64,000 nucleotides of DNA from Zygaena filipendulae (taxonomy: Eukaryota > Arthropoda > Insecta > Lepidoptera > Zygaenidae): the NCBI GenBank assembly GCA_907165275.2, contig OU015650.1, forward strand, positions 2,200,001-2,264,000, written 5' to 3'. A model generated the notes under the pieces. That model did no database searches and had not been told where the DNA came from. It was given only the letters and a program-made list of their open reading frames with translations. Below are positions 1 to 11,904 of this stretch, in pieces (positions within the stretch are counted from its first letter, which is position 1; the number at the start of each line of letters is the position of its first letter). The translations under genes and the position numbers were made by a program.

Positions 1-918
1 ATTGTGTACTTTTGTGTATATTGAAGTGGGCAATGGACAGTGGGCACACTTTGAGAGTCGAGACTGATTTGTTTCAAATGAAATTTAAGAATAAAGTTAC
101 TTAGTGTGCTCAGAGTTTAGACCACAAAACTGAAGTAAAACCTTTTTCCAACATATAGATTTATACATAAAATATTTTTGTTTTATGTTTGTTTTCATTA
201 AAACGAAATATATTTAGCCCCCCTGGACAAATTGACTTTCTACAATCGTTAACGCATAGAAAACTAAGTAATTAGTAACGTATCGTCATGTTACTTGATC
301 AGTCAATCAAAACTAGTTTTGCGTGACCATGTGTGGGGGGGGGGGGTTGTATACGAAACAAAACTCTCTCTTTGTCTTTGCCAACGTATAATCTCCCTCT
401 CAACTGCCGTCGCCGAATCACACTTGTCGTAAACCGTTCACTAGTAGGTACTTCCCAAGCCCAGTGTGCGTATTTGTAGAAGATTTACTTTAAAAACAAA
501 AACTAGCAGACATTGACAAGTATATTTCACTCGAGAAGGTGTATCTTGCGAAGCGTAGGCCACGCAGTCGAATAAATTTTTTTCGAGCCTCACTTTCCAT
601 AAAATAAATGCAATCTGCTATCGACGTAACATGGAGCACAACAATATGATAAAATGTTGTAAATAAACCATAAGTTTTACAACCGTCTTGAATATATCTT
701 GATGAAAGTCAAAACGATCTATCCACACACGCAAACTGATCATGTATAAATGTATCAATCTTATGACGCATTGCATGTTCAGTGTTAATATTTATATGGA
801 ATATAAAGCAACACTTGAAAAACTTGATGCAAAATAAACGGAATCAGTCACTGGGGGAATCAAATACGATTACATGAAACACGTGTTTTCTAAGCTTTTT
901 ACTTAGTTATTACATACT

Positions 919-1075
919 AGCTGTTCCCGCGGTTTCACCCGCGTTAATTTTCCCGCGGGAAAATCGGTACAGAAGAGGATGTAGGGCCTATTGTATCATG
1001 CAAAATTTCACGGTGATCGGTTGAGCCGTTAAGACGTGAAAGCGTCGCATTTATACCTAATATTAGTAAGGATTG
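919..1075 (-). repeat. SINE/MITE-like fragment with CCGCGG-type tail
   Basis: The fragment starts with CTAGCTGTTCCCGCGG and runs through GATCGGTTGAGCCGTTAAG to TAATATTAGTAAGG. On the minus strand this is the usual order for the commonest short repeat of this window: a TAATATTA head, a central GGCTCAACCGATC block and an AGCTAG tail. The superfamily (RTE-tailed SINE or GTCY-type MITE) was not resolved. Confidence 0.7.
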
Positions 1076-1404
1076 CTAAACGGTTTCAATAAAACAAAAG
1101 ATAAAATTGATACAGATGTAATTGGTGTTATATAAGTCGCTAAGCAATAATTAAACTATTATTACCTTAGCAAAGCGAATATTTTTAACCTATTTATCTG
1201 CGAAACTTTGCCGATATTAACCTTCACACCTTACACACCTTCATGTTAATTAAAACTTAACTTTGTTAACTACTAACCCTAGCATGTAAGACGATTGTTA
1301 CTAACACTACTATGGACTCAGGTCTGAAAAAAATCTATATTATTATTATTATTATTATTAACCTCTGGCACTGGATAAAGTCGGTTGAAAAAGTTATACT
1401 TACC

Positions 1405-1548
<144 letters not shown>

Positions 1549-1783
1549 CCACTTCACAACACACAGATCTACTTGATCCCACACTAAGCTATAAGCTTGT
1601 GTCGTAGAAACCAAGCAAATAAATAGTTTATTTATATATATACTTGAATATATAGTTGCTCTGGAAACGCTTTAAAACTTATCAACTTTTAATCTAACGA
1701 CCGATATCTATTTAAGAATACCCAAATGTAACTAATTTGTTGGGTTATTGTAGGTACCTACATATTATATTTTGAATTATCAT

Positions 1784-2655
1784 TTAGCTGATATTCTCAT
1801 CGTACATTTCTTGTATCACATCGTTACTCATTTTCACATCGCTTGTTTGCATTTGATTTTGATTATGGACAATTTGCTTCAGATCATGTTCCTGTACCAC
1901 GGAAAAGATTTGCGTTTTCGCCAAATTGAGTCGGTACGGTGAGAACGTTTTCAAAGTGGAGCCGATACTCAACAGAAACGCATCGACTGTGTCCGACACG
2001 TCAAACTCGGCCGTCGACGGAGTCTCGGGACATTTCGCCGGTGTGTCCGTTTTAGCAACACGTCTTTTCTTTTTCTTTCTGTAAGATAAAGACCTCGCGG
2101 CTTTTTTTCTTGCTGGCTTCTCAACTTCGGAGATTTCACTGGTGTCGTCATCATTATTCAAGTCAGTATCATTCGCGATATTAGAATCTTCATTGTTGCT
2201 CTCTTCGGCATCTTGTTCTGAATTTTTGAATATAACATCTCTGTAAAATGGTTTCAGGAACAACAGTTCATTGTCGTACTTATATGGTTTCATATCAACA
2301 CCTGGGTTATCAATTCTCCTTCTTAAAATCCGTCTGTATATATCCCTTATGTTTATCCATCTTGATTTGCATTCCGCAGCTGTACAGATAGAACATAATA
2401 TGTATTTATAATAGAAAGAAACGGGAATTTCCATCTTTAGTGGATATTACTCGACAATAACCGCCTATTGTAAATAGTACGCAAACGACTAAACTGTGTA
2501 CGCTTACCGGATCTTTTCAATTCGTCGCCTATTTTCTGCCAAACGACTTCCCTTACATCGAAATCCATATAATGCGGGTGGCTATTATCGTACAGTACCG
2601 GATTGTTCTTAATATGCCTTATGAGTTTGACGTTTTGTTTTTCTGTAAACGTCAT
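1784..2655 (-). CDS. MADF-BESS domain DNA-binding protein (Adf-1-like)
   Basis: Two exons, 2508-2655 and 1784-2379, join in phase across a GTAAGC...TGTACAG intron to give 247 aa. Residues about 8-100 form a MADF (Myb/SANT-like) domain: LIRHIKNNPVLYD, then a conserved Trp, and after the splice AECKSRW followed by RDIY. A basic nuclear-localisation-type cluster (KKKKRR) follows an acidic Asn/Asp/Glu stretch. A BESS protein-interaction motif (VDAFLLSIGSTLKTF) lies near the C-terminus. Such proteins are usually nuclear regulators that bind DNA through MADF and dimerise or bind partners through BESS. The first ATG is at 2655; an upstream in-frame TTG is not a likely start. The specific orthologue and target genes cannot be told. 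The two exons read as separate ORFs unless spliced. Confidence 0.85.
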
Positions 2656-2783
2656 TTTGTGCCACTTTTGAAAACATTTACATTTACTGCGAGTGCACTG
2701 CACCGAACACAATGTCGCTTGACCGACTCGAACATTGGGTAGTCTCGTCGTATCGCGTGGTCGTACTCGTGACGAGTGTGTTT

Positions 2784-2809
2784 CGATCGGTCGCTCGGTC
2801 GCTCGGTCG
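2784..2809. repeat. Short CGGTCGCT tandem repeat upstream of the MADF-BESS gene
   Basis: Three to four copies of an eight-base CGGTCGCT unit lie about 130 bp upstream of the ATG in a locally CpG-rich stretch. This may be the promoter or 5' UTR; no core promoter element was identified. Confidence 0.5.
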
Positions 2810-3538
2810 TACTCTCCCTTTCCAACCTCAACACTAGCTCCGCCTGCGAGCTGGCAACGAAGCTACGAACGGCTGCGGTTCAGACCGCTTCGTGTTCGAG
2901 CTCGAACGCGTTTCTGAGAATGTTAATTATCTTTTCGTAAAATATTAAAAATATTTAAAACGAGGTAGCTACTACAAATCATACGTATTAATGATATTTT
3001 GCACTGTATCACAACATTAAAATAATTATGAAAAAGTTTCAATTGAAGACCACCTAAAGCGACCTTTTCATAATATGATTTGAAATTTCTCTTCAAAATA
3101 ACACGCAATGGGAGACTACAAAACTCTGGTAATTTACTGTACTTAATCATTTGTAAAAGAAATAAAGAATTTCTCATTTTCATTCACTATTGTCTCGACA
3201 GCTAAATTGTGTGACGATTACAAACAGACGCACGGTCAATAAAAATAATAACTCAACCATAGCACCCGATATGTATCGGTTCTAGGTTGACAAAAATAAT
3301 TGATTGCAATTTACCTATTTACAACTGGCTGACCCCAACCAAACTATGTTGTGTCCAAAAAAAAAAATCTCATACAGTAGTACCTACTTTCAGGTTTTCC
3401 AAATTTCCGCTCAACTTCTCCTATTTTCCTTTCCATTTTCAAAATAAAATAGCCGAATTGGTCCAACGATATTCTTAAAACAAAATCATATTACAATATC
3501 ATATTTTGTACCTTTTATGTGGTGGGGACTAAACTCCT

Positions 3539-3540
<2 letters not shown>

Positions 3541-3570
<30 letters not shown>

Positions 3571-3575
3571 TTTTA
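3541..3575. repeat. (CTTT)n microsatellite
   Basis: About eight tetranucleotide units with one variant at the left end. Confidence 0.9.
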
Positions 3576-3947
3576 TATTATAGCACGTATAATTAACATA
3601 ACATTTATTTTGTTTTTAGTTTTCCTTTTTTCTGACGCGCTTTCAAGGTCGATCAAAGGTTATCCAATATTATCTTCTAATTAATAAGAGTTGAATCGTT
3701 ATCGTACGAATAATAAAATCAACGCGAGAAATGTGCTTCAAATAATATTTTTGACTGTAGTTTTGTTTTGGTAATATCGTTACGAAATAACTCAATCGGG
3801 GCAATTTGTAAGTTTGGATGAATGGGATAATCTGTGGAACCACTAAACCGATATTAAAAATTCTTTCACTGGTTTTAGAGCTCCTAGGGGAATCCCAAAA
3901 TTTTATTCAGGCGAAACCGCACTAGTCATAACTTTGGCTAAAGGTGG

Positions 3948-4745
3948 GTCTACGCTAGAGAAGCTGAGCACGAGCCAAGCTGAGCCGCTCCACTCGCAGT
4001 GTCAGGTGTAGGTATAACGTACAACAATAATAGGGATGTGGACTACTTTTTAAAATCAAAATTCTAATTAGTCCGTCAGTTAGAAAATAAAAAAAACAAT
4101 AGACACGTATTTTTTGCTTTTTTAAATAAATTAAAATATACACAGATAAAGCGCATTAAAGTTTAGGGTGAGGGGGTCGTGACGTCACTAACCGCTAAAA
4201 CCGCCATACAAACTGTCAGAATAGTGACGTCACGCGTAATTTCAACTCAATATATCGCCGTTATTTTTTGATTACGTAAAAAAAGAAAAAATACGTGTCC
4301 AATATTTTTTAATAATCTACAAGACGGACTAAAAAATGAAAATTAGTCCACACGCCCATTACTCCTCGAACGTAGTTCTCCGCAGTGATTTCGCGGCTCG
4401 TGGCGGATATGGACTAGTTATGACTTATGGATATACGAGATCATGCATCAATCTTCTTATTTTTTATAAAGTGGTCCTCGTATTTCCCATACGATTGGAT
4501 TATTTTGATATAATTCAATTAATTATTACGGAAAAAAAAAACATTTGTCCACTTTTCTATGATGCTCGAACGAAACGTCTGTCACTCAACACGTCCACGA
4601 GCGCACTTACGAGCACGACGAAGTACGAACAGAACACTCGAAACGCGCTCGTTTGAGGTTTGTAAGTCCACTACACTACCTACACTAATTTGTGCTCGGC
4701 TCATGCTCCGCTCGTGCTCAGCTCGTCCAGCGTAGACGCACCTTA
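3948..4745. mobile_element. MITE of about 0.8 kb with inverted ends, carrying a nested MITE
   Basis: The left end (GGTCTACGCT, then CTGAGCACGAGC) and the reverse complement of the right end (CGTCTACGCTGGACGAGC, then CTGAGCACGAGC) match over about 35 bp with a few differences. The foldback MITE at 4028-4361 lies inside. The target duplication is not clear, so the superfamily is unknown. Confidence 0.6.
4028..4361. mobile_element. Foldback MITE family A, copy 1 (nested)
   Basis: The ends read TAATAGGGATGTGGACTA and, reversed, TAATGGGCGTGTGGACTA. Subterminal arms (AGTCCGTCAGTTAGA / AGTCCGTCTTGTAGA, each followed by GACACGTATTTTT- or GGACACGTATTTTT-type sequence) pair over about 45 bp. The interior has the family hallmarks AAAGCGCATTAAAGTTTAGGG and two GTGACGTCAC-type sites. 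Confidence 0.85.
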
Positions 4746-4894
4746 ATATAGTGTTATAATACATATATTATTATCTGTGCTAATAAGTAATAGCAACAAT
4801 ATTACCGAATCAAAAATCGTAAAGCATGCAATAAAATACAATGCCTGTTCAAAGGAACTTACATAATACTAACATCATTAATCTAATTTAAATT

Positions 4895-4965
4895 TTACAC
4901 TAGTCGGTTCCCCACAGTTTCGCCTGCGTTAATTTCGGAGTTTCCGTGAGGATGAGCATGATATG
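4895..4965 (-). repeat. SINE/MITE tail fragment
   Basis: A decayed CTAGTCGGTTCCCCACAG...TTTCGCCTGCG tail only. Confidence 0.45.
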
Positions 4966-5183
4966 ATGACTGGGTGTAAAAAATAAATTATATTTAGTCC
5001 ATCAGTTAGATAGTAAAAAATAATAGATACGAATTTTTCGGTTTTTCAAATTATTGAAAAGTCAATACATAACCTACTAAAATGTCATCCAGGAATACTG
5101 TAGCTTTATTTATTTATTTATTTATTCAAAACTAGATAGGCTTACAGTGTTCGCCAAATCGCCTCTTGTTACATTAATTGCTC

Positions 5184-5528
5184 ATAGGAAGGAATAGGCT
5201 AGTTTCCTAATTTTTTTTTTTTAGTCCGTTTTGTAGATTATTAAAAAATATTGGACACGTATTTTTTTTTTATGTAACCAAAAAATAACGGAGATATATC
5301 AAGTCGAAATTTCACATGACGTCACGCCTCGCTACAGTTTGTTCGCACGTTATAGCGAGCTGTGATGTAACGAGTCCCCCACCCTAAACTTTAATGCGCT
5401 TTATCTATGCATATTTCCATTATTTTAAAAAAGCAAAAAATACATGTCTTTTATTTTTTTATTATCTAACTGACGGACTAAATAGTATTTTGATTTTTTT
5501 ACCCGGAAACTAGCCTATTCATAGGAAG
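5184..5528. mobile_element. Foldback MITE family A, copy 2, with 8-bp target duplication
   Basis: The element is 5192-5520 (329 bp). It has a perfect 16-bp terminal inverted repeat GAATAGGCTAGTTTCC and is flanked on both sides by ATAGGAAG (5184-5191 and 5521-5528). An 8-bp duplication is typical of hAT and P-type elements. The interior shows the same AGTCCGT arms and TGACGTCA site as copy 1, but the outer ends define a second subfamily. Confidence 0.9.
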
Positions 5529-6159
5529 TGAAAGATTTTTTTTAATTTGTTCAATAGTTTTTGAATTTATCCATTACAAACAAACGTACAAAAAATCTTA
5601 TATTTTCTCTTAGTAGGAGATTAGAACCTTTAAAATTGCTTTTCTCAAGCAACAATGTTAGCAGCATGCTAGTAGCAATAACTGCAATTATCTATTGAAT
5701 ACTTCATAAGTCGGCAAGTGAACAATGTTATTCCCAGAATCACCTTTTATTCTATCGCGTGTATCATTTAACGTTCAATTAAATCGATCTTCAGCCGAAA
5801 TTGTATAAGTAGGTAACAAAACACAACGATTGAAACAGATTGACATTACACAATTGTAAATGACGAATTGATCACAGAGCTACTAATAGCTGTTGGTGAC
5901 TTGAAAGACGGGCCCACCCCCTCATAACTCTCAAAGGTGCTCTTCGATGAGCAACTATATGAATTGGCCGAAACTTTAACATTAGGCAACTCAAAGCTAG
6001 TAACAAGAATTATTATAAAAAACATAGAACCTTTAAGGAAATCTATTAAAAAGTTACAGAAACAACATTGTATTTGACTACAGTGAAAATATAGACTTTT
6101 TCCAACTGACTAGAAATATGTACGATTTTTACAAGAAATACTTTCATTTCCATCTTCTT

Positions 6160-6306
6160 CTTTATAAATAAAAATTAATGTATGTATGTCTGTCCTCTAT
6201 GCGTTTCGAAACCATTGGTCCAATTGTGATGAAACTTTAGCGGGTTGTTCTGCGTGCGTCCGCAATCCCAAAACTCACGCGGGTGAAACCGTGAGACGCA
6301 GCTAGT
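6160..6306 (+). repeat. SINE/MITE-like repeat
   Basis: A TATGTATGTCTGTC microsatellite-like segment is followed by ACTCACGCGGGTGAAACCGTG and ends CAGCTAGTTG. Confidence 0.7.
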
Positions 6307-7083
6307 TGATTATAAATGCAAATGTGGGTTTATTTTTTTGTTCGTTTATTACATGGCCGCCCCTTAAAACAACACAACCGATGAACAAGAAATTTCGCAT
6401 AGGTACCTACCTACACATTGTCAAAACAACAAAAAAGGACATAGGATACTTTTCATCCAGATAAAAAGAACCGTTCCCGAGGGATAGAAGATCAGCAAAA
6501 CCAACGAAGCAGACAGATTGTTGGCAGATCGTGTGCGTTAGGTTCGTAAAATATCGTTAGGGCCGTTGGAGCCTCGCTTGAGGGAATAAAGACCTATAAA
6601 TAAAATCGGACTTAAAGGGCGTTAAAATAAAACTATTCATATTGATTATTTGAAGTCGAATCTTAATAATGTTTTTATTATTATAAAATTTTACTAACGA
6701 ATATATTTAAACAGTCGTTAATTATGTATTTATTTATTAATTCAAACCTTTTTATTAATGTTTAGGAACATTACCTAACTATGACATTCGAAAGTTGAAA
6801 TGGCGTTTGCGGTTAATAAATAAATGCTTTTGACGAAGTGAAACTAAAGGGAATTTCCACTCTAAAGTAAATGGAAAGCCCTTTGATCGGGCCCATAACT
6901 GTTGTGGGAAATTCATCATAATATATTATCTGTAGATATTATTGATGGAGCTTATCTATACCACAGATAATATAATACTATACTAGTCTATACTATGTAT
7001 AATAAAAGAGTATAATCCGCGATTCTGTACATTGAATATTTTTACCAAAAATGACAGGGGACGATAAACGAAGAGTAACCAAC

Positions 7084-7302
7084 CACAAAAAAGGGTTTTT
7101 AAAAATCTTTTCTGTCAGTCTGTCTGTCTATTCGCGATAATCTCCGAATCTTCTAAACGGATTGTCATGCGGTTTTCACGGGTAGATTAAGCTTAGCCTG
7201 GAGCTACATATGGGCTTTGTTTCATTGAAATCGGATGTCGGGAAAAAATGTTATTGTATAAAAAACTTTAGCGCGGGTGAAACGGCGGGACACAGCTAGT
7301 CT
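7084..7302 (+). repeat. SINE/MITE-like repeat, GTCTGTCTGTC type
   Basis: Contains CAGTCTGTCTGTCTATTCGC, a GGATTGTCATGCGGTTTTC block and a GCGGGTGAAACGGCGGGACACAGCTAGT tail. The same sequence recurs reversed at 43046-43275 and 43356-43690. Confidence 0.75.
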
Positions 7303-7505
7303 AAACTAAAATGACACGCCCCACTACTCAATAGGCAGTTTTAGATGTGCGAGATCATGTATTGATTCTCTTTAATAGTGTGAGTGCGGCGACACTATGC
7401 GGCAACTGAGGACGAATGGCAAGACCAGTGTGTCGTATCGATATTTTAACGGTTGTGCGTGTGCGTATGCCCGATGGAAAGGCGCGTCAATTTAGCTTAG
7501 ATAAT
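7303..7505 (+). mobile_element. Short inverted-end repeat family B, copy 1
   Basis: Starts GTCTAAACTAAAATGACACGCC and ends GGCGCGTCAATTTAGCTTAG, an imperfect inverted repeat of about 20 bp. The interior has GTGAGTGCGGCGACACTATG. Other copies are at 37310-37885 (reversed) and 40012-40221. Confidence 0.65.
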
Positions 7506-7634
7506 CTTTTTGTGGCAACGCCATATTATTATCTCTTAATTCTTTATCGAAATTAATGATTCAAATATTTGAATTTAAACTTAATGTATTTCTCGCTATC
7601 GACGCAAAATAGTTAAAATAAATATTTGATTTAT

Positions 7635-8094
7635 TTTCCTTACTAATATTATGAATGCGAAAGTGAGTTTGTTTGTTTGTTACGCTTTCACGCCTTAACG
7701 GCTCAACCGATCTTCACGAAATGCATGAACTCCGTGCAATGCGGATTCCCGCTGGAACTAAGAAATTACCGCGGGTGAAACCGCGGTGGACAGGTGTATA
7801 GAAGTGAATCGCTATTTCCCTTGGTCACGGCACGCGTGAACGGCTGGACTAATTTCGCAAATTCTTTTTTTGTTGTGTTTGCTATGTAACGGGGTTTTTA
7901 TGAAAGAAGTTGGGAGTTCCTGCGGGAATTTCGAAACTCACGCGGGTGAATCCTCGAAATGGTTGGGTTGATTTTGACGGGACTTTCACTGTTAATTAGC
8001 TGATGTTATAAGAAGTAAATTGGGCTACTTTGGAGGTCCTACGGGAATTACGAAACTCAGGCGGGTGAAACCGCGGGGCAAAGCTAGTTATATT
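7635..8094 (+). repeat. Two or three adjoining SINE/MITE-like repeats
   Basis: The first copy (7635-7795) has the full order TACTAATATTATGAATGCG, CACGCCTTAACGGCTCAACC and GGGTGAAACCGCGG. It is followed by partial copies with two further CGGGAATT(T/A)CGAAACTCA(C/G)G(C)GGGTGAA blocks, ending AAAGCTAGTTA. Confidence 0.7.
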
Positions 8095-8417
8095 GAAAAA
8101 GTGCAATTTTTAATCAGGAAGTGGATACCTAATACCTATACAAACATATAAGGAACTATGAATACATATGGCCGGAACATGGCGTGGCTCAGTCTGTACG
8201 CCTAGATATCAATATGGAAGCAATCAAAGTACAAATCTAATAATGCTATAATTTCTAAAACGAAATTTATTTTTCGAGAAAATTCAAACATGGTTTGTAC
8301 ACTCACATACATGTATAAATGAGCCTATTGAGTTTTAAGCTCCCTCAGAAAATTAATATATTATGTCTGTTTTGATGACCTGCTTGCTCTGGCTACCAGT
8401 CCAGTTACTTGTCTAAT

Positions 8418-8705
8418 CCAGTGGTTGAGCAAAGTACAGCCCACGGGCCAACTCCGGCCCGTTAAAGAATTTGATACGGCCCGCGGCGGTCCTTGGAAAT
8501 GTAAATGTAATTAATTTTTGATGGTTATGCATAGGTAAAGGAGCCAACTTAACTTGTTAGTCGCGTAGTCGCGGTGAGGTGAAAGATGCGGGCGCGGTCG
8601 AACCCTGTATAGAGCGAAATGAAAAAAGAAAAATTCTACAAAATTTCAAATCTCCTCCGAAATTTCAAAAACTGGTCTAACCCATCAAGCAACTTTGGCT
8701 TTGAG
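8418..8705. mobile_element. Decayed hAT-type MITE
   Basis: The left end (CAGTGGTTGAGCAAAGTACA, then GCCCACGGGCCAACTCCGGC) matches the better-preserved copy at 50551-50803. The right end has diverged, and no target duplication is visible. Confidence 0.6.
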
Positions 8706-8834
8706 AGCAACATTACCAAAAACAGATGACATTGCCAATTAAAAAAACTTTTTTAATGTAGATAGCAGGAATTATCAGCTTTAAAAAACTTAAATTATTA
8801 ACATCAATAAATAAATAACTAAGACAGATATTTC

Positions 8835-8900
8835 CACAAAAAAAACCTTCATGTTTCCTGTGGGAACTCTCAAATAATAGTGGGTGAAACCTTAGGGAAC
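8835..8900 (+). repeat. Repeat tail fragment
   Basis: A degraded CCTGTGGGAACTCTCAAATAATAGTGGGTGAAACC block only. Confidence 0.35.
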
Positions 8901-9697
8901 TCCAATTATAATTTCACTGTGGTATTATTCATTTATATTTTTTTCATTTAATCTTATTTAAGCATGCAATATCAATTGGAAAACAAACATTCATAATATC
9001 CCCTAGTTCTAGCAACATCGTTAGAGTTGCAACACTGGTCAGATTTAATAGGATTCTTCTTCTTTAGTTTATGGCTTTGGGCACTATGTTTTGCCACAGT
9101 GACTCCGCCAATGTTACGTAGTTGGGAGAAAACGTTGGAGTTCGACAATTAATAATTGGTATTGAATTAATTTAAATTTGGACCCCACCAGCACAAACAA
9201 TTTTTTGTATTTTATAGTAGACAAGCTATATACAACTAAAAGTCAAGTAGTTTTGCAACTGTATAGGTATTAAAAGGTGTCAATTTTTTTTTTGTGTCTT
9301 ACAAGGGTGAAGGGTCTGGATGAAAATTGCACTCTGTTCATTGTTCATAATCTCACTCGACCGACTACCCTCTTAAGTGGGGTTGTATATTGATAAATAA
9401 CAAAAAATATAACCTACCCCCAGTACATAACAAGTGGGATGACGGTTTCTAACACAATTTAATCATACAAATCTAACACATCCTATTAGATGAAAAAATG
9501 GGTCAGGTATGTCAATAATAATTATAAGTTTTAGTATCATACCGATTTTAGGATTAGTCCAATAACTATCTAACGATGTTGTAGAATAATAAATGTAACA
9601 CATACCTTGTCACCTCGATGCATCACATGAATCTCAGTCGTACCGAATCCCACAAATTACAGCATAACTTTTACTTTCAATCAAAAGCCTGTATGTT

Positions 9698-9892
9698 CTA
9701 TGAAGGAGAGTAGAATTTTAAAATGTTTTTACGGAATATCTTAAAGGCACCGATCCCAGTGACTAGACAACCGAGAATTAGCCAAGAAATATCGTTATTA
9801 ATATCAATAACATTGGCAATTTGTTCTAAATTACTCAATAATACTTGATGCAAAGCCGAATCGATCACATCGTTCCCGCAACAGGAACTCAT
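9698..9892 (-). CDS. Possible 64-aa membrane-anchored protein, unrecognised
   Basis: A single ORF with an ATG in fair context (G at -3). Residues about 37-55 (WLILGCLVTGIGAFKIF) could be one membrane span close to the C-terminus, followed by a short basic tail (RKNILK). Two cysteines follow the start (SSCCG). An ATTAAA on the same strand about 230 bp downstream could serve as a polyadenylation signal. I do not recognise the family. It may be a chance ORF; its sequence does not match any repeat I noticed in this window, which is the main reason for keeping it. Confidence 0.3.
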   Translation of the reverse strand: MSSCCGNDVIDSALHQVLLSNLEQIANVIDINNDISWLILGCLVTGIGAFKIFRKNILKFYSPS

Positions 9893-10149
9893 GACAAATA
9901 CATTAAAGTTCGTATAAAACTTATTGAAAGTATTTATAATATTTAAATATTTTTCTAAGCTTATATTTGTCTAAACTAAAACAACATAAAATTTAGTTCT
10001 AACAGAATATGATAAATATTTGGGTCCCAAAAATAACGTAAACACAAACTTGAGAAACTGATGAAACAGTTTGACAATTGACATAAGCGATCAGTCTGAA
10101 ATTTGAGAATGACATGCATGACTGACAAGTGACAACCACAAAGTTTTTT

Positions 10150-10372
10150 TTTACCCCGATGGCGAAGGCAAAGGAATCTAAGTCCATACAGCTAATTCAT
10201 TAGTATTTTTCTTCTTCTGAAGTTATTTAAGTACATCGAAATGCATTGGTGAGATGCATTTCGATGCTTTACCGGAACTTTTGGCAGCAACTCTTCACAG
10301 TTGAACCTTAATAGGACGCTCTGTGGGAAGTTGTATAGTAAAACGACAACCTCCCGATGAACGCCCCATTTC
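10150..10372 (-). repeat. Interspersed repeat D, copy 1
   Basis: Shares AAGGCAAAGGAATCTAAGTCC, CTGAAGTTATTTAA and CATCGAAATGCATT...GAGATGCATTTCGATGC with copies at 49200-49325 and 58135-58295. Related sequence is present in both arms of the palindromic element at 14792-17464. Confidence 0.65.
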
Positions 10373-10774
10373 ATCTTATTTCACTGTTTCCAAACGTACG
10401 GTAGACTTAATTCACCTGGAGTAAATCACCCCAAACACTGTTCATTACTAATGGATCACTATTGTGCAAAATCCTCCATAATCACACAATATAAATACCT
10501 ACTCCCGACGCGTCTCGGATGGGAACAATTCTCTTATTAGGTACTTCTTAGTTTTTTTTTGGACAAAATTTTCCTATGGAGTTCCTGCGGAAATTCCGAA
10601 ACTCACGCGGGTGAAACTGCGGGTACGGCTTGTATGGTATATTTTGTTATTTTATATTTTTATTATGTTTGACGTCAAAAAATATTACCGCGCAGGTTTC
10701 TGATTCTGACGCGCGCGCGCTGAAGAATCATACCCAAATTACGTGAAAGGTAATTGTATAATCGCTGGCCCCTC

Positions 10775-10938
10775 ATGATAATCTATGCTAATAATAGAAA
10801 GCGTAAGTTTGTTTGGTTGAACGCGCTAATCTCTGTGTTGGATAGTCCATTTATCGAGGAAGGCATATAACATCACGCTACGACCAATAGGGGCGGAGCA
10901 TCACATTAACGCAGGTGGAACCGCGGAACACAGCTAGT
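10775..10938 (+). repeat. SINE/MITE-like repeat, GGTTGAACGCGCTAATCTC type, copy 1
   Basis: Contains TTTGGTTGAACGCGCTAATC, GACCAATAGGGGCGGAGCATC and ATTAACGCAGGTGGAACCGCGG, ending ACAGCTAGT. A second copy lies in PDIA6 intron 2 at 20610-20776. Confidence 0.7.
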
Positions 10939-11904
10939 ATTATATAATCACGTTTGGCGCGCCGACAAATCAAATTTAAAGGTCATTCACTCGCCCACGT
11001 TAACTGAAGTCTTCTTTGTAACCTATATTTTTTTTATATTGGTAAGCATGAACAATCGGGGGTTTAAATGTCTTTCGTATAAAATTACATTCTGTAAAGC
11101 CCAGGGTCAACGTATGCGAAAAATCTAGTTGCCGGGCACACTAAAGTTGCCAAAATTTAAAACCGCATGATATTCGAAAATTTCGATTTCATTATATAGG
11201 TACTGTGTGAAACTAATGTATTCAAATAATTTCACCTATTTTCACACTGGAAATTTGGCTTTATTTATAAAATTATTTTATTTACATAATTATTAATTAT
11301 CTTTTATTACAAACAAAAAAAATATTGTTCAACCGCATCAACGGTTGTCTAAAAGCCATAGTCAGTTAATATTTGTGATGCTGAATACATTACTGTATTG
11401 GAAAAATTAAGAAACTGCCACCAATCTAATCACTCGGAAATGCACAATCCATGCTGGATACTGTCTCAGTTTGGCTACATTATTATAAATAAATCCACTT
11501 ATTAACAAACTATAAATATACAATAATATAATTAGGTATCTAATCACCTAATTTTTAAGTAGACAAATGTTATTGGGTAAAGACTCTTGTCTATGTTGAA
11601 ACAGCATGTGGTCAGAGGGCTGGCATGTACTGGATGACCTGCCTGTCAAAATTTCAGCAAATTTGTATGAACAATTAGCTAATGTTTAAAATAGTTACAC
11701 TATTTTGATCCAATGCTGATCCAACATTTACAAGACTGATAAACTATTAGTACCTAAATCACAATGTTACTTCTAATTAAATAATAATTCCATCATAAAG
11801 TTATGAACCACAACTTAAATTATGATCAAAAGCTCAGTAAATATATCTTTTCCATCCAAAAGTTCAATTCAGTCTTACACATAAATCTACCCAGTAGAAT
11901 GTGG

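Larger units (their letters stand above)
2921..9697. other. Gene-poor intergenic region made mostly of transposon remains
   Basis: No coding exon could be supported. Contents are listed separately: a CTTT microsatellite, a MITE of about 800 bp with another MITE nested inside it, a second foldback MITE with target duplication, several CCGCGG-tailed repeats, a 200-bp repeat at 7303-7505 and a decayed hAT-type MITE. Stretches around 3000-3500, 5550-6150 and 8900-9690 hold nothing I can name. Confidence 0.6.
9893..11904. other. Intergenic region with repeat fragments
   Basis: Holds a copy of repeat D (10150-10372), a repeat tail near 10560-10630 and a SINE/MITE-like unit at 10775-10938. The rest, including 10940-11904 just downstream of the deoxynucleoside kinase, shows no gene or named element. 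Confidence 0.55.

Noticed and set aside
4336..4656. 106-codon ORF
   Set aside because: It runs from a MITE end into flanking repeat sequence; not coding.
9604..9640. Possible mini-exon on the minus strand ending AAG|GTATGT
   Set aside because: A strong donor with an open frame of about 15 codons, but no acceptor or downstream exon could be matched.
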